A DNA stretch of 47,219 nt, taken from assembly GCF_013116825.1 (NCBI RefSeq), contig NZ_JABFNS010000066.1:1-47219 (forward strand). The letters run 5' to 3'. This document shows positions 20,173 through 32,600 of the stretch, piece after piece. A model generated the notes under the pieces. That model saw only the letters and a program-made list of their open reading frames with translations, ran no database searches and had not been told where the DNA came from. The translations under genes and the position numbers were made by a program. The DNA comes from Myxococcus xanthus. Lineage in GTDB: Bacteria; Myxococcota; Myxococcia; Myxococcales; Myxococcaceae. The first letter of the stretch is position 1, and each line of letters starts with the position of its first letter.

Positions 20173-20217
20173 CCGGCGGGCTGCCTGTGCGTCGACCCCT
20201 CGCGTGAAACCCGCCGG
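20173..20217 (-). promoter_or_regulatory. Inverted repeat between glgX and the TerC gene
   Basis: Eight-base perfect arms (ccggcggg at 20173-20180 and cccgccgg at 20210-20217) with 29 bases between them. It lies 40-84 bases upstream of the TerC GTG and 44 bases or more after the glgX stop. No T-run follows on either strand. It could help end glgX transcripts or act as a leader hairpin. Confidence 0.3.
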
Positions 20218-20260
20218 ACCTCCTGCCTTCGTCCAGCGGGCCCCTTCCGGCCTCGCGGGG

Positions 20261-22398
<2,138 letters not shown>

Positions 22399-22402
<4 letters not shown>

Positions 22403-25400
22403 CCGGCGCTCCTCTCCAGCAGAATCACCGGAAACTCCGCCAGGAGCGGCCCCAGGGGCAACACCGCGCCACCCGGTCCACGCTCGGGCCGCACCTGACG
22501 GCCGGTGAACACATCGCGGAACATCATGCCCGCATATGCCTCCGGAAGGTCCAGGAACGTGCTGCCGTAAGCGCCCGCCAGCCCTTCGGGGGACTGAAGG
22601 GCGGACAGGGTGTAACGCGGCGCGCAGGCCACCAACACCGTGTCGCCGTGCTCGCGGGTGAAGGCCACCGCCGCTTTCGCCCGGGCGCCGGTCAGCTCGA
22701 GCGCCCGATAGCCGCCCTTCCGGAAGAGCGCCGCCTGCCGCTGGCGCAGCCGCAGGGACTCCGTCAGGACGTAGAGCTTCACCTGGCCGTCATCGAGGTT
22801 CGCCGCCAGCCGTGCGCTCAGCGCGGCCCGGTCCTTCTCCGCCTCGGCGTCCAGCGTCTCCAGCAGCCGCGCGCGCAGCGCGAAGTCCACCGGCCGCCGG
22901 TTGTCCGGGTCCACCAGCGACAAGTCCCACAGCTCGCAGCCCTGGTAGGTGTCCACCACGCCGGGTGAGGCCATCTTCAGCAGCAGCTGCCCCAGTGCGT
23001 TGTACTGGCCCGCGCGCTCGATGGAGCGCTTGAAGTCCCGCACGTCCGCCAGGAAGGAGCCCGTCACCTTCGGGTCGAAGCAGGCGTCCACGTAGCGCGC
23101 CACCGCGTCGTCATAGGCGCTGTCGGGGTTGGTCCACGAGGTGCGGACCTTGGCCTCCTTGATGGCCTTGCCCATGTACTCGCGCACCCGGCGCTGGAAG
23201 TCCGCCAGCACCTCCGCGGAGTGGGCGTCACCCATGGGCCACGCCCCCACCACCGTCTGGAAGAAGAGGTACATGTCATTGGCCGTGGGCGCCGGACCGG
23301 ACGGCAGCTGGGACACCGCCTTCTCCGTCTGACGGGCCCACCTCTTCACCCGCTTGCGCCACTCCTCCGGCGCCTCGGTCAGCACGTTGATGCGCGCGCG
23401 CACGTCCTCGCTGCGCTTGGTGTCATGGGTGCTGGAGGTGAGCTGGCTGGACGGCCACCGCTCCGCGCGTTCCTGGTTGCGCAGGTGGAAGGTGTTGGCG
23501 TGGACGCCGAAGCGCTCCGGCTCGCCGCCCACCTCGTTGAGGCTCACCAGCCGGTTGTAGATGTAGAAGACGGTGTCCTCCAGGCCCTTGGCCATGACGG
23601 GCCCCGTCACCTGTTGCAGCTTCATGGCGAAGCGCAGCATGTCCGCCCGCTCGCGCGCGTCCGCGTGCTCCGGGTAGCGGCGCAGGAGGATGTCGCGCAG
23701 GAAGTCGAAGATGGACGCGTTGGTGGTGGCGTTGCGCTCCTTGGCGCGCTGGATGGTCCACTCGATGTACTGCACGTCGCGCCCGTCCAGCTCCGGGCGC
23801 CAGCCGTCCACGTAGGTGCGGTACACGGGGAACAGGGCGATGAACTCCACCAGCGCCCGCCGCAGCGAGTTGAGCGTGAAGTCGCGCGTGCGCCGGTTCA
23901 TCTCCGAGATGCCGTTGAGCGCGTGCGCCAGCACGTTGATTTCGCTGGCCATGGACACGCGCATGATGAGCAGCTTCTTCTGGTAGACGAGCTCGGCGAA
24001 GTCCGCCTGCCCTCCCACGAAGCGCTCGTATGTCTCCGTCAGCGCCTTCTCCGCGTCCGGTTGGACGAACACGCCGCTCACCGCGTTGGCGTAGCGGTAG
24101 CCCGTGGTGCCGTGCACGGCCCAGGATTCGGGCATGCGCTCGCGGCCTCCCTGAATCTTCTCCACCACCACGTACAGCGCCTTGCGCAGCCGGCTGTCCG
24201 GCTGCTGCGTCACCTCCGCGCGCCAGCGCTCGCGCAGCGTGGACTCCACCGCCGGCCAGCGCGTGTCATCCTCCGCGTGCGTCTGGAGGAACAGCGCGTG
24301 GGCCCGCTCCACGAAGTACGCCTCCTGCAGGTCCAGGAAGTAGGCGGTCGGGTCGAAGAGGCCGTCCGGGTGGTCGATGCGAAGCCCCGTGACGAGCCCC
24401 TCGCGCAGCCAGCGGAAGATGAGCGCGTGCACCTCCTGGAAGACGTCCGGGTCCTCCTCGCGCAGCGCGGCCAGGCCGTTGATGTCGAAGAAGCGCCGGT
24501 AATTGATTTCCTCGCCCGCCACCCGCCAGTGCGCCAACCGGTAGCTGCACGCCGCCAGCACCGAGTCCAGCAGGTCATATGAGCGCGGGTTGCCCGGCTC
24601 GCCATTGAAGACGCGGACGTTGTCCTCGATGTAGGCCAGCATCTCCGGGAACGCCGCCGTCACCGCGGCCAGCCGGCGCTTGATGACCTCCTTCTCCCGG
24701 TGGCGCTCCACCACCTTCGGCCGCTCCACCTCCGTGCGCGAGGGCAGGTAGTCGATGGCGGTGAGGATGGACAGGAACTCCAGCATGCCGGGGTGCTCCT
24801 CCCCCAGCCGCGACTCCAGCCGCTCCAGGCCGTGGCGGAGGATGCGGGAGTACTGACGCGGCGCCACCGGCAGCAGGTGGTCGTAGTAATGGAGGAAGAA
24901 GGCGCCGTCGCGGAAGGACAGCGTCAGCTCCCCTCGCTCCAGGACGATGCCGTACTGGTCCCCCAGAATCGGCAGCAACACCCTGTCCCGCAGCTCCTCC
25001 TTCACCGGCGACCAGTCGATGTCGAAGAACTTCGCGTAGACGGAGGACGGGCCGTTCTCCAGAACGTCGAACCACAGACGGTTGTCCCGCTCGATGCCCA
25101 TGTGGTTGGGCACCACGTCCAGCACCTGCCCCATGCCCTGCTCACGCAGCGCCGCGCAGAGCGCCGCGTGCGATTCGGGCGTCCCGACTTCGGGATTCAA
25201 CTGTTGGTGGTCCACGCAGTCGTAGCCGTGCGTGCTTCCGGGCGTGGCCTTCAGATAGGGCGAGGCATAAAGGTCACTCACCCCCAGGCGGGCCAGGTAC
25301 GGCACCACCTGCCGCGCGTCCTCGAAGGTGAAGCCCTGGTGGAACTGCACTCGGTACGTGGACAGGGGCGTGTGCGGGCGCGCATCCAGCTCCGCCTGGA

Positions 25401-25500
25401 CGCGTGCATAGAGCCCTTCGGCCAGGGCCTCCGCCGTCATCGTGGCGCCACCCGCCCCATTCGAGGCGGCCCCCTCTTCTTCCAAGGCGTCGAGCAGCAT
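22399..25500 (-). CDS. treY: Malto-oligosyltrehalose synthase TreY
   Basis: 1033 residues, a GH13 family 26 enzyme. It isomerises the reducing end of malto-oligosaccharides to an alpha,alpha-1,1 link. Motifs are STYRVQFHQGFTF, DLYASPYLKATPGSTHGYD, VLDVVPNHMG, GLRIDHPDGLFDP, VVVEKIQGGRE and SSTHDTKRSED. It is longer than many homologues because of an N-terminal extension; an ATG at 25440 (residue 21) is a possible alternative start and neither site has a clear ribosome-binding site. It is upstream of and overlaps glgX. The partner trehalohydrolase TreZ is not in the window. Confidence 0.95.
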
Positions 25501-25605
25501 GCGGCGCAGAGGTAGGCCGCCCGCGCGCCGACCGCCAGCACGCAGAAACGCGTCCGCCCTCTATCCAACGCTCCACGCCGACACGCCAACCCCTGGAAAT
25601 GCAAA

Positions 25606-25632
25606 GGGCCCGCCGCTTGTCGCGGCGAGCCC
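25606..25632 (-). terminator. Intrinsic terminator of the SWIB gene
   Basis: Eleven-base stem (gggcccgccgc at 25606-25616 with gcggcgagccc at 25622-25632, one G-T pair) and a five-base loop. On the minus strand it is followed by TTTGCATTT. It lies 34 bases after the SWIB stop and before the treY start. Confidence 0.75.
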
Positions 25633-25665
25633 CGAGTACGGCCACCGGGAGAGCCCGGCCAATGC

Positions 25666-25983
25666 TCAGCTCAGCTGCTTGTTCACCAGCGCCGTCATCT
25701 CGAACATGGTGACGCTCTTCTTGCCACCAAAGATGGGCTTGAGCTTGTCGTCGGCGTTGATCTGCCGCTTGTTCTTCGCGTCCTGCAGGCCCTGCTTCTT
25801 GATGTAGGCCCAGAGCTTCTTGACAACCTCGGTGCGCGGCAGCGGCTTCGCGCCGACGATCTGAGCGAGCGCGTCAGACGGCGTCATCTCCTTCATGAAC
25901 GACGCGTTCGGCGTGCGCTTCTTCGCAGCGGGAGCCTTCTTCGCGGCGGGAGCCTTCTTCGCAGCAGCTTTCTTGGCGGCCAT
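25666..25983 (-). CDS. SWIB-domain protein with histone-like basic tail
   Basis: 105 residues. The first 23 are almost only Ala, Lys and Pro (repeats of AAKKA and PAAKK), like the tails of histone H1 or bacterial HU/HC1-type proteins. The SWIB/MDM2 fold fills the rest: PSDALAQIVGAKPLPRTEV, LWAYIKKQGLQD, INADDKLKPIFG and VTMFEMTALVNKQL. In eukaryotes SWIB belongs to chromatin remodelling complexes; bacterial single-domain copies probably bind DNA or topoisomerase but are little studied. A strong GGGAGGAGAC site lies in front of the ATG, next to a small hairpin (26000-26013). It ends at its own intrinsic terminator. Confidence 0.93.
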   Translation of the reverse strand: MAAKKAAAKKAPAAKKAPAAKKRTPNASFMKEMTPSDALAQIVGAKPLPRTEVVKKLWAYIKKQGLQDAKNKRQINADDKLKPIFGGKKSVTMFEMTALVNKQLS

Positions 25984-25999
25984 TCGTCTTGAGTCTCCT

Positions 26000-26013
26000 C
26001 CCCTCCGAAGGGG
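26000..26013 (-). promoter_or_regulatory. Hairpin touching the SWIB ribosome-binding site
   Basis: On the minus strand the leader reads CCCCTTCGGAGGGG, a stable stem with a TTCG-type loop. Its 3' arm runs directly into GGGGAGGAG, the ribosome-binding site of the SWIB gene. It may tune translation by partly covering the site. Confidence 0.4.
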
Positions 26014-26065
26014 ACGTTGTACGGCTTTGCTTACGTGAAGCGAGAGCCGTTGCGGCGTAGAAGTA

Positions 26066-26257
26066 GCACGCCCAAGCCCGAAAAACAGCCCTCTCCTGCG
26101 TTTTTCCCTCTGAGCGCCCCTCTACGAACACGGCTGGAGCCCGAGAATCAGCCTCCGGAGCGCTCGGCACCCTCGCGGGCCTTCACTTCGGGACACGGCC
26201 GGAGCCCGAAAATCAGCCTCCGGAACGATATCTTCCCTCGGGAAACCCCTTATCGGC
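26066..26257 (+). repeat. Three degenerate tandem modules of about 64 bases
   Basis: A 16-base core agcccgaaaatcagcc occurs at 26075-26090 (one mismatch), 26138-26153 (one mismatch) and 26203-26218, so the spacing is 63 and 65 bases. CCCTC recurs 31-32 bases after each core start, and CCCCT recurs 42-43 bases after the first and third. Copies two and three match over 35 bases (26128-26162 and 26193-26227, 32 identical). In these copies the core is framed by arms that pair, ccggag/ctccgg in copy three and ctggag/ctccgg in copy two, so a hairpin with an A-rich loop is kept. It lies in the 347-base gap between the SWIB gene and the elb operon, which holds no gene. Confidence 0.65.
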
Positions 26258-26275
26258 GTGGATCACTCCCGGAAG

Positions 26276-26315
26276 CGACCGCCGGATTCTCCTTGCGGTC
26301 GTGGTGTGTTTTTTT
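26276..26315 (+). terminator. Terminator-like hairpin in front of the elb operon
   Basis: Perfect seven-base arms (cgaccgc at 26276-26282, gcggtcg at 26295-26301) with a 12-base loop, then seven T in a row (26309-26315) after a seven-base spacer. It ends 15 bases before the start of the first elb gene. No plus-strand gene lies upstream, so it would act on a leader transcript (attenuator) or end a small RNA made from the repeat region. The spacer between stem and T-run is longer than usual. Confidence 0.45.
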
Positions 26316-26330
26316 GGATGAAACCCCAAC

Positions 26331-27311
26331 ATGAGAGCCCTCATCACCGGCGCAGGCGGCTTCCTGGGAATGTGGTTGGCCAAGGCCCTGGCCGCGCGGG
26401 GAGACAGCGTCACATGCCTGTTGCGCCCGGGAGGAGATGCCTCGGGGCTCGCGGGGTTGGCCTACACGCGGGTGGAGGGCGACGTGACGGTGCCCTCCAC
26501 GCTCTCAGCCGCGGTGGCGGGCCAGGACGTCGTCTTCCACCTGGCGGGCGCTCGCCGCGGCGCGACACGCGACGACTTCATGCGCGTCAACGCGGAGGGC
26601 ACCCGCCACCTGTGCGAGGCCATGGTGGCCGCGGGTCACCGCCACCGGCTGGTGCTCACGGGCTCGCTGGCCGCCTGCGGCCCGTCCACGCCTACCCGGC
26701 CGCACGTGGAGGAAGACGCCTTCCATCCCCACGAATGGTATGGGGAGAGCAAGGCGGAGGCGGAGCGTATCGCCTTCTCCTATGGAGACCGGCTGCCCGT
26801 CACGGTGTGCCGGCCGCCGCGCATCCTGGGCCCCGGGGACAGGGAGAATCTTCCCTTCTTCAAGATGGCTCAGCGCGGCATCCGGCTGGAGCTGTCCGGC
26901 GGCCCTCGGCCGTTGACCATGGTGGATGTGGAGGACGTGGTGGACATCCTCGTGTTGCAGGCCACGCACCCGGCGGCCGTCGGTGAGGCCTTCTTCTGCG
27001 CGGGCCCCGGCGAGCCCCTGTCCTTGGAGAAGGTGCAGGACCTGGGCGCGCAGGCCCTGGGGCTGACGCCCCGCACGGTGCGCGTGTCCCCCGCGCTGCT
27101 GCGGGCCATGGCCACGGCGGCGGACGGCGTGTCCCAGCTGACGGGCCGCAAGCTGGCCCTGAGCCGGAAGATGGCGAAGCAACTGTTGGCGCCCGCCTGG
27201 ACGTGCTCCGGGGCCAAGGCCGAGCGGCTGCTCGGCTTTCACCCCCAGCGCGACCTGGCGGACTCCATCCGTCGCAGCGTGCAGTGGTACCGGGAGCAGG
27301 GCTGGCTGTAG
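26331..27311 (+). CDS. elbA: NAD-dependent epimerase/dehydratase, first gene of the elb operon
   Basis: 326 residues, an extended SDR. The nucleotide-binding motif is TGAGGFLG (residues 6-13), followed by DVVFHLAGARR and the catalytic YGESKAEAER (YxxxK). The C-terminal substrate part has FCAGPGEPLSLEKV. Substrate unknown. It lies about 90 bases before the HAD gene and heads a run of five same-strand genes that matches the order of the M. xanthus ether-lipid (elb) operon; the symbol is given on that basis. The ATG has no good ribosome-binding site and sits directly behind a terminator-like hairpin. Confidence 0.75.
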   Translation: MRALITGAGGFLGMWLAKALAARGDSVTCLLRPGGDASGLAGLAYTRVEGDVTVPSTLSAAVAGQDVVFHLAGARRGATRDDFMRVNAEGTRHLCEAMVAAGHRHRLVLTGSLAACGPSTPTRPHVEEDAFHPHEWYGESKAEAERIAFSYGDRLPVTVCRPPRILGPGDRENLPFFKMAQRGIRLELSGGPRPLTMVDVEDVVDILVLQATHPAAVGEAFFCAGPGEPLSLEKVQDLGAQALGLTPRTVRVSPALLRAMATAADGVSQLTGRKLALSRKMAKQLLAPAWTCSGAKAERLLGFHPQRDLADSIRRSVQWYREQGWL

Positions 27312-27401
27312 CCCCTTCTCCCCCGAGCCGCCGGGAGGCACGCCAAACTCCCGGCATCATTGACCTCCCCCCCCTCGAAGTGTCAGGAAGCCCGCAGCCC
27401 C

Positions 27402-28067
27402 ATGTCCTCGAAAGCTGCCTTCTTCGATGTCGACGGGACGCTCGTGAAGACGAACGTCGTCCACGTCTACGCGTACTACGCGATGAACCGCGGCTCCGTC
27501 CTGGGCATCGCGGGGCGGACCCTGAGCACCGCCCTCAGCGTGCCGCTCTTCGGTGTCATGGACGCGGTGGACCGCAAGACGTTCAACGAGTTCTTCTACC
27601 GCTACTATGCGGGCCTGAGCGAAGACCGCCTGGTCACCATCGCCGAGGACATGTTCGAGGACGTGCTGCAGCCCGCCCTCTTCGAGCAGACGCAGGACCT
27701 CATCGACCAGGCCCGCCGCAGCGGCTGCAAGATTGTCCTCGTCACCGGCGCCCTGGACTTCACCATGCGCCCGCTGGCGCGCCACCTGGGCGCCGACGAC
27801 ATGATCGCCAACAAGATGCAGTTCGTGGGCGGCAAGGCGACCGGCAAGGTGATTCCGCCCATCATCGAAGGCGCGAACAAGGCGAACGCCATCCGCGCCT
27901 ACTGCACCAAGGAAGGCCTGTCGCTGGACAAGTGCCACGGCTACTCCGACAGCGCCTCTGACTACGCGATGCTCGCGGTGGTGGGCCGTCCCACCGCGGT
28001 GAACCCGGACCTGCGGCTGCGCTCCATCGCGCGCGCCTACAACTGGCCCATCCTCGACCTCAAGTAA
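27402..28067 (+). CDS. elbB: HAD-IB family phosphatase (SerB-like)
   Basis: 221 residues. Motif I is FFDVDGTLV with the nucleophile and acid Asp, motif [11 protein letters not shown], and motif [17 protein letters not shown]. The cap inserted after motif I is helical, as in subfamily IB (phosphoserine phosphatase-like, TIGR01490 type). It probably removes a phosphate from a lipid or glycerol intermediate; that is inferred from its place in the elb operon. The ATG at 27402 has AGGAAG upstream; the frame is open from 27360 but the extra 14 residues are not conserved in character. The next gene starts 14 bases after its stop. Confidence 0.85.
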   Translation: MSSKAAFFDVDGTLVKTNVVHVYAYYAMNRGSVLGIAGRTLSTALSVPLFGVMDAVDRKTFNEFFYRYYAGLSEDRLVTIAEDMFEDVLQPALFEQTQDLIDQARRSGCKIVLVTGALDFTMRPLARHLGADDMIANKMQFVGGKATGKVIPPIIEGANKANAIRAYCTKEGLSLDKCHGYSDSASDYAMLAVVGRPTAVNPDLRLRSIARAYNWPILDLK

Positions 28068-28080
28068 GAGCCCCCACGCC

Positions 28081-29691
28081 ATGCGCCCGTTCAAGACGCT
28101 CCAGAAGCTGTACGACGAGGAAAGCCAGGTCGTCATCACCGAGAAGGGCAGCCCCCCGCGCGTGCTCTTCCACGGAGAGAACTTCCTGCAGGAAGACCTT
28201 CCGGTCGGCACGCGCGTCATCTTCCCGCGCCCGCCCCTGGCCGGCGTGCCCAACGTCAAGGCCGCCATCCGCTACGCCATCAACAACCCGGAGGGCATGG
28301 AGCCGCTGCACGCGCTCCTCAAGCCGGGCATGCGCCTGACGTGCGTCATCGACGACATCAGCGTGCCGCTGCCGCCCATGGTCACCCCGGACGTGCGGCA
28401 GACCATCCTGGAAATCGTCCTGGAGCTGGCCGCCGACAGCGGCGTGGACGACGTGCACCTCATCATCGCCAACGCCCTGCACCGCCGGATGACGGAAGGC
28501 GAGATGAAGCGCATGGTGGGCGAGAAGATCTTCGACGCCTACTACCCGGACCGCTACTACAACCACGACGCCGAGGACCCGGACGGGATGGTCGCGCTGG
28601 AGCGCACGTCCCACGGTGAAGAGGTGTCGGTGAACCGCCGCGTGGCGGAGAGCGACCTCATCGTCTACGTGAACGTGAACTTCGTGCCCATGAACGGCGG
28701 GCACAAGTCCATGGGCACCGGCGTGTCCAACTACGCGTCGCTGCGGCACCACCACAACCCGAAGACCATCCGCGCCTCCGACAGCTACATGGAGCCGAAG
28801 ACGAGCGCGCTCTACAAGAGCAACGAGCGCATCGGGCGCAACATCGACAAGCACCTGAAGGTCTTCCACATCGAGACGGCGCTGAACAACCGCATGTTCG
28901 GCGGCCCCACCGACTTCCTGGCGAAGAAGGAAGAGGACTACACGGAGGCGGACCGGCTGAAGTTCCAGGCCATGCGCTTCGCGCTGTCCAAGCTGCCGCG
29001 CGCGGCGGCGCGCAAGGTGCTCAACTCCGTCCCCGCGCCCTATGACGTCACGGGCGTCTACGCCGGCGCCACGGAGCCCACGCACGCGAAGACGCTGGAG
29101 ACGAGCTACAAGCAGTACGTGGTCCCGGTGGAGGGGCAGAGCGACATCGTCATCTTCCCCATCCCGTTCATCTCCCCGTACAGCGTCAACTCCATCCTCA
29201 ACCCGCTGCTGGTGCAGGTGATGGGGCTGGGCTACTTCTACAACCTGAACCGCGGCGTGCCGCTGGTGAAGAAGGGCGGCGTGCTCATCCTCCTGCACCC
29301 GGCCTACGACGAGTTCGACCCGGAGCACCACCCCAGCTACATCGAGTTCTTCCACCGGCTGCTGCCGGAGACGCGCGACTCCATGAAGCTGGAGCACAAG
29401 TACGAGCGCGAGTTCGCGGAGAACCCCAGCTACGTGCACCTGTACCGCAAGGGCAACGCCTACCACGGCGTGCACCCCTTCTACATGTGGTACTGGGGCG
29501 AGAATGGCCGCCAGCACGTGGGCAAGGTCATTGTCGCGGGCGCGGAGAACAACCACGTCCCCGCCCTGATGGGCTGGGACCGCACCGACACGCTCACCGA
29601 GGCCATTGAAGAGGCCCGCGGGTTCATGGGCCGTTCGGCCACCATCAGCCTGCTGCGCATCGCGCCCACGGTGATGGTGGATGTGAAGTGA
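28081..29691 (+). CDS. elbC: LarA-like (DUF2088, lactate racemase domain) protein
   Basis: 536 residues. The N-terminal half resembles the lactate racemase domain: [11 protein letters not shown] (residues 89-99, compare DDxTRP), a Rossmann-like turn [14 protein letters not shown] (128-141, compare GTHRP), NHD (161-163) and GGHKSMGTG (207-214). The C-terminal half is unlike LarA and ends in a HisxxxMWYW-rich stretch. LarA enzymes use a nickel pincer nucleotide; whether this one binds it is open, because the key Arg/Pro positions differ and I cannot assign the cofactor lysine. No larB, larC or larE is in the window. Third gene of the elb operon; role in ether-lipid synthesis unknown. Confidence 0.8.
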   Translation: MRPFKTLQKLYDEESQVVITEKGSPPRVLFHGENFLQEDLPVGTRVIFPRPPLAGVPNVKAAIRYAINNPEGMEPLHALLKPGMRLTCVIDDISVPLPPMVTPDVRQTILEIVLELAADSGVDDVHLIIANALHRRMTEGEMKRMVGEKIFDAYYPDRYYNHDAEDPDGMVALERTSHGEEVSVNRRVAESDLIVYVNVNFVPMNGGHKSMGTGVSNYASLRHHHNPKTIRASDSYMEPKTSALYKSNERIGRNIDKHLKVFHIETALNNRMFGGPTDFLAKKEEDYTEADRLKFQAMRFALSKLPRAAARKVLNSVPAPYDVTGVYAGATEPTHAKTLETSYKQYVVPVEGQSDIVIFPIPFISPYSVNSILNPLLVQVMGLGYFYNLNRGVPLVKKGGVLILLHPAYDEFDPEHHPSYIEFFHRLLPETRDSMKLEHKYEREFAENPSYVHLYRKGNAYHGVHPFYMWYWGENGRQHVGKVIVAGAENNHVPALMGWDRTDTLTEAIEEARGFMGRSATISLLRIAPTVMVDVK

Positions 29692-29699
29692 GGACGCCC

Positions 29700-32600
29700 A
29701 TGGCCGCCCTTCCCGAGCTGAACGTCACCCAGACCTTCACCGGCAAGCGCCTGCTCTTCGCGGGCGCCACCGGCTTCGTGGGCAAGGTGACGCTGTCCAT
29801 GCTGCTGACCCGCTACGGGCAGGACCTGGACAAGGTGTACGTGCTGGTCCGCAAGGGCAGCGCCGCGTCCGCCGAGCGCCGCTTCTTCGACAAGGTCGCC
29901 ACCAGCGAGCCCTTCCAGCCGCTGCGAGACAGCCTGGGGGAAGAAGGCGCGCTGGCCTTCATCCGCCAGAAGGTGGAGGTGCTGGACGGCGACATCACCG
30001 ACCCGTGGATGGGCCTGGAAGAGCCCCAGGTGGAGGCGCTCACCGGCAAGGTGCACGCGTTCATCAACTGCGCGGGTCTGGTGTCCTTCAACCCGTCGCT
30101 GGAGGTGGGCCTCAACGTCAACACCCACGGCCTGAAGTTCGCCGCGGCGCTGGCGCTGCGCTGGTCCGTCCCGCTGATCCACATGTCCACGGCCTTCGTG
30201 GCCGGCAACCGCAGCGGGCTCGTCTTCGAGGACGAGGAGATTCGCGGCTACTTCCCCAAGCGGGAGGAGATGGACGGCCGCGACTTCAGCCTGGAGCAGG
30301 AGCTGCAGGACGCGGCGCGCATCGTCGCGCGGCTGCGCGAGCAGGCCGAGGACCGGGCCCTCACGTCCACCTTCCGCAAGAAGGCGTTGGACCGGCTGGA
30401 GGAGGAAGGCCGCGACCCCAACGACGAGAAGACGCTGCGGTTGGCGGTGGGCCGTGAGCGCAAGCTGTGGCTCAGCGGCGAGCTGGTGCGCGCCGGCATG
30501 GAGCGCGCCGCCCACTGGGGCTGGCCCAACACGTACACGTACACCAAGTCCCTGGGCGAGCAGGTGCTCGCGGCCACGCCGGGCCTGCGCTACTCCATCG
30601 TCCGGCCCTCCATCGTGGAGAGCGCGCGGCACTTCCCCTTCCCTGGCTGGAACGAGGGCTTCACCACCTCCGCGCCCCTGGCCTTCGCGGGCATCAAGGG
30701 CCCCGGCGGCATCCCCGCGGGTGAGAACACCATCCTGGACATCATCCCGGTGGACCAGGTGGCGGGCGCCACCATCGGCATCACCGCGCATGCCATGGAC
30801 GTGGAGGAGCGGCGCATCTACCAGCTCGCCTCCGGCGATGAGAATCCCTTCTACGCCGGCCGCTCCGTGGAGCTGGTGGGCCTGTACCGGCGGCGCTACT
30901 ACCGCAACCGCGAGTCCGGCAACGCGCTGATGAACAAGCTGCGCTCGCGCGTCGAGCCGCAGCCGGTCAGCAAGAAGGAGTTCGAGCTGTTCAGCGCGCC
31001 CATGCTGTCGCGCGGCGCGCGCTTCCTGAAGAAGGCCATCGACGAGGTGCGTCCCGCGTGGGGCGCCCCGGCCGTCCAGGCCATGCTGGACAAGGCGAAG
31101 GTGTCGCTGGACGAGGTGGACGACAACGCCCAGGGCATCATCGCCCTGACGGAGCTGTTCCTCCCCTTCCTCTACGAGAACCGCTACGTCTTCCGCTGCG
31201 ACAACACCCGCTCCGTGTATGCGCGCATGGCGCACGCGGACCGGCTGAAGGTGCCCTGGGACCCGGAGCACATCGACTGGCGCGACTACTTCCTGGGGAC
31301 GCACCTCCCTGGCCTGGAGAAGTGGGTGTTCCCGGGCATGGAGTCGGAGCGTGAGAAGCGCACCGTCATCCCCGCGCACCGCGACCTGCTGGAGCTGCTG
31401 GAAGCCACGGTGCACGCGTACCGGCACCGCGTGGCCTTCCGCATGGTGGCGGGCGAGAAGGAAGAGCGCTTCACCTACGGCGAGGTGCACCGCTATGCCG
31501 CGCGCGTGGGCAGCTTCCTGCTGGCCGCGGGCATCAAGCACGGCGACCGCGTGCTGCTGGTGTCGGAGAACCGGCCCGAGTGGGGCGTCAGCTACTTCGG
31601 CATCCTGCGCGCGGGCGCCACCGTCGTTCCGGTGGACCCGGGCTTGAGCGAGGCGGAGCTCGTCAACATCGCCCGCCGGGCGGACGCGCGCGCGTGCCTC
31701 GTCTCCGAGGACGCGGCCCGGGACTTCCCCGGCCTCTTCGCCGCGCTGGGTGACGGCGTCACCGTGGCCAGCCTCGCGGAGGCGATGACGGGCGACCCGG
31801 CGCACCCGGACCGCATCGGGCCGGTGCGAAGGTCCGCCGCGGCGGATGACCTGGCCAGCATCATCTTCACCTCCGGCACCACGGGCACGCCCAAGGGCGT
31901 CATGCTCACCCACCGGAACTTCGCCGCGCTGGTGGCGAAGCTGGCGGGGACCTTCGACATCGGCGTGGGCGACGGCGTGCTGTCCGTCCTGCCGCTGCAC
32001 CACACCTTTGAGTTCGCCGCTGGCTTCCTCACCCCGTTCTGGCGCGGGGCGGAAATCACCTACATCGACGAGCTGACGTCGGACCGGCTGGGCGAGGTGT
32101 TCGAGACGGGCCGCATCACCGCCATGGTGGGCGTGCCGGCGCTGTGGCAGCTCCTGCACCGCAAGATTACGCAGGAGTTCGCCAGCCGCCCGCCGTTCAT
32201 CGAACAGGCGCTCAAGGCGCTGATGGCCACCCACGGCGAGCTGCGCAACCGCAACAACATCAACCTGGGCAAGCTGCTGTTCTGGCCGGTGCACCGCAAG
32301 TTCGGCGGGCGCATCAAGGTCATCGTGTCGGGCGGCTCGGCGCTGCCGGACGACGTGCACAAGGCCTTCCACGAGCTGGGCTTCAACATCACGGAGGGCT
32401 ACGGCCTGACGGAGGCCGCGCCGGTGCTGTCGGTGACGAAGCCCGGCAACAAGCGCCAGCCCGGCACGGTGGGCCGCGCGCTGCCCGGCATCGAGCTGCG
32501 CATCCTCAATCCGGACAACGGCGGGTTGGGTGAAGTGCTGGCCAAGGGCCCCAACGTCATGCCCGGCTACTTCGGCGACCGCGAGGCCACCGAGGCGGTG

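Noticed and set aside
20134..20260. yybP-ykoY manganese riboswitch upstream of the TerC gene
   Set aside because: The conserved bases of that riboswitch are not seen; only a simple inverted repeat is present.
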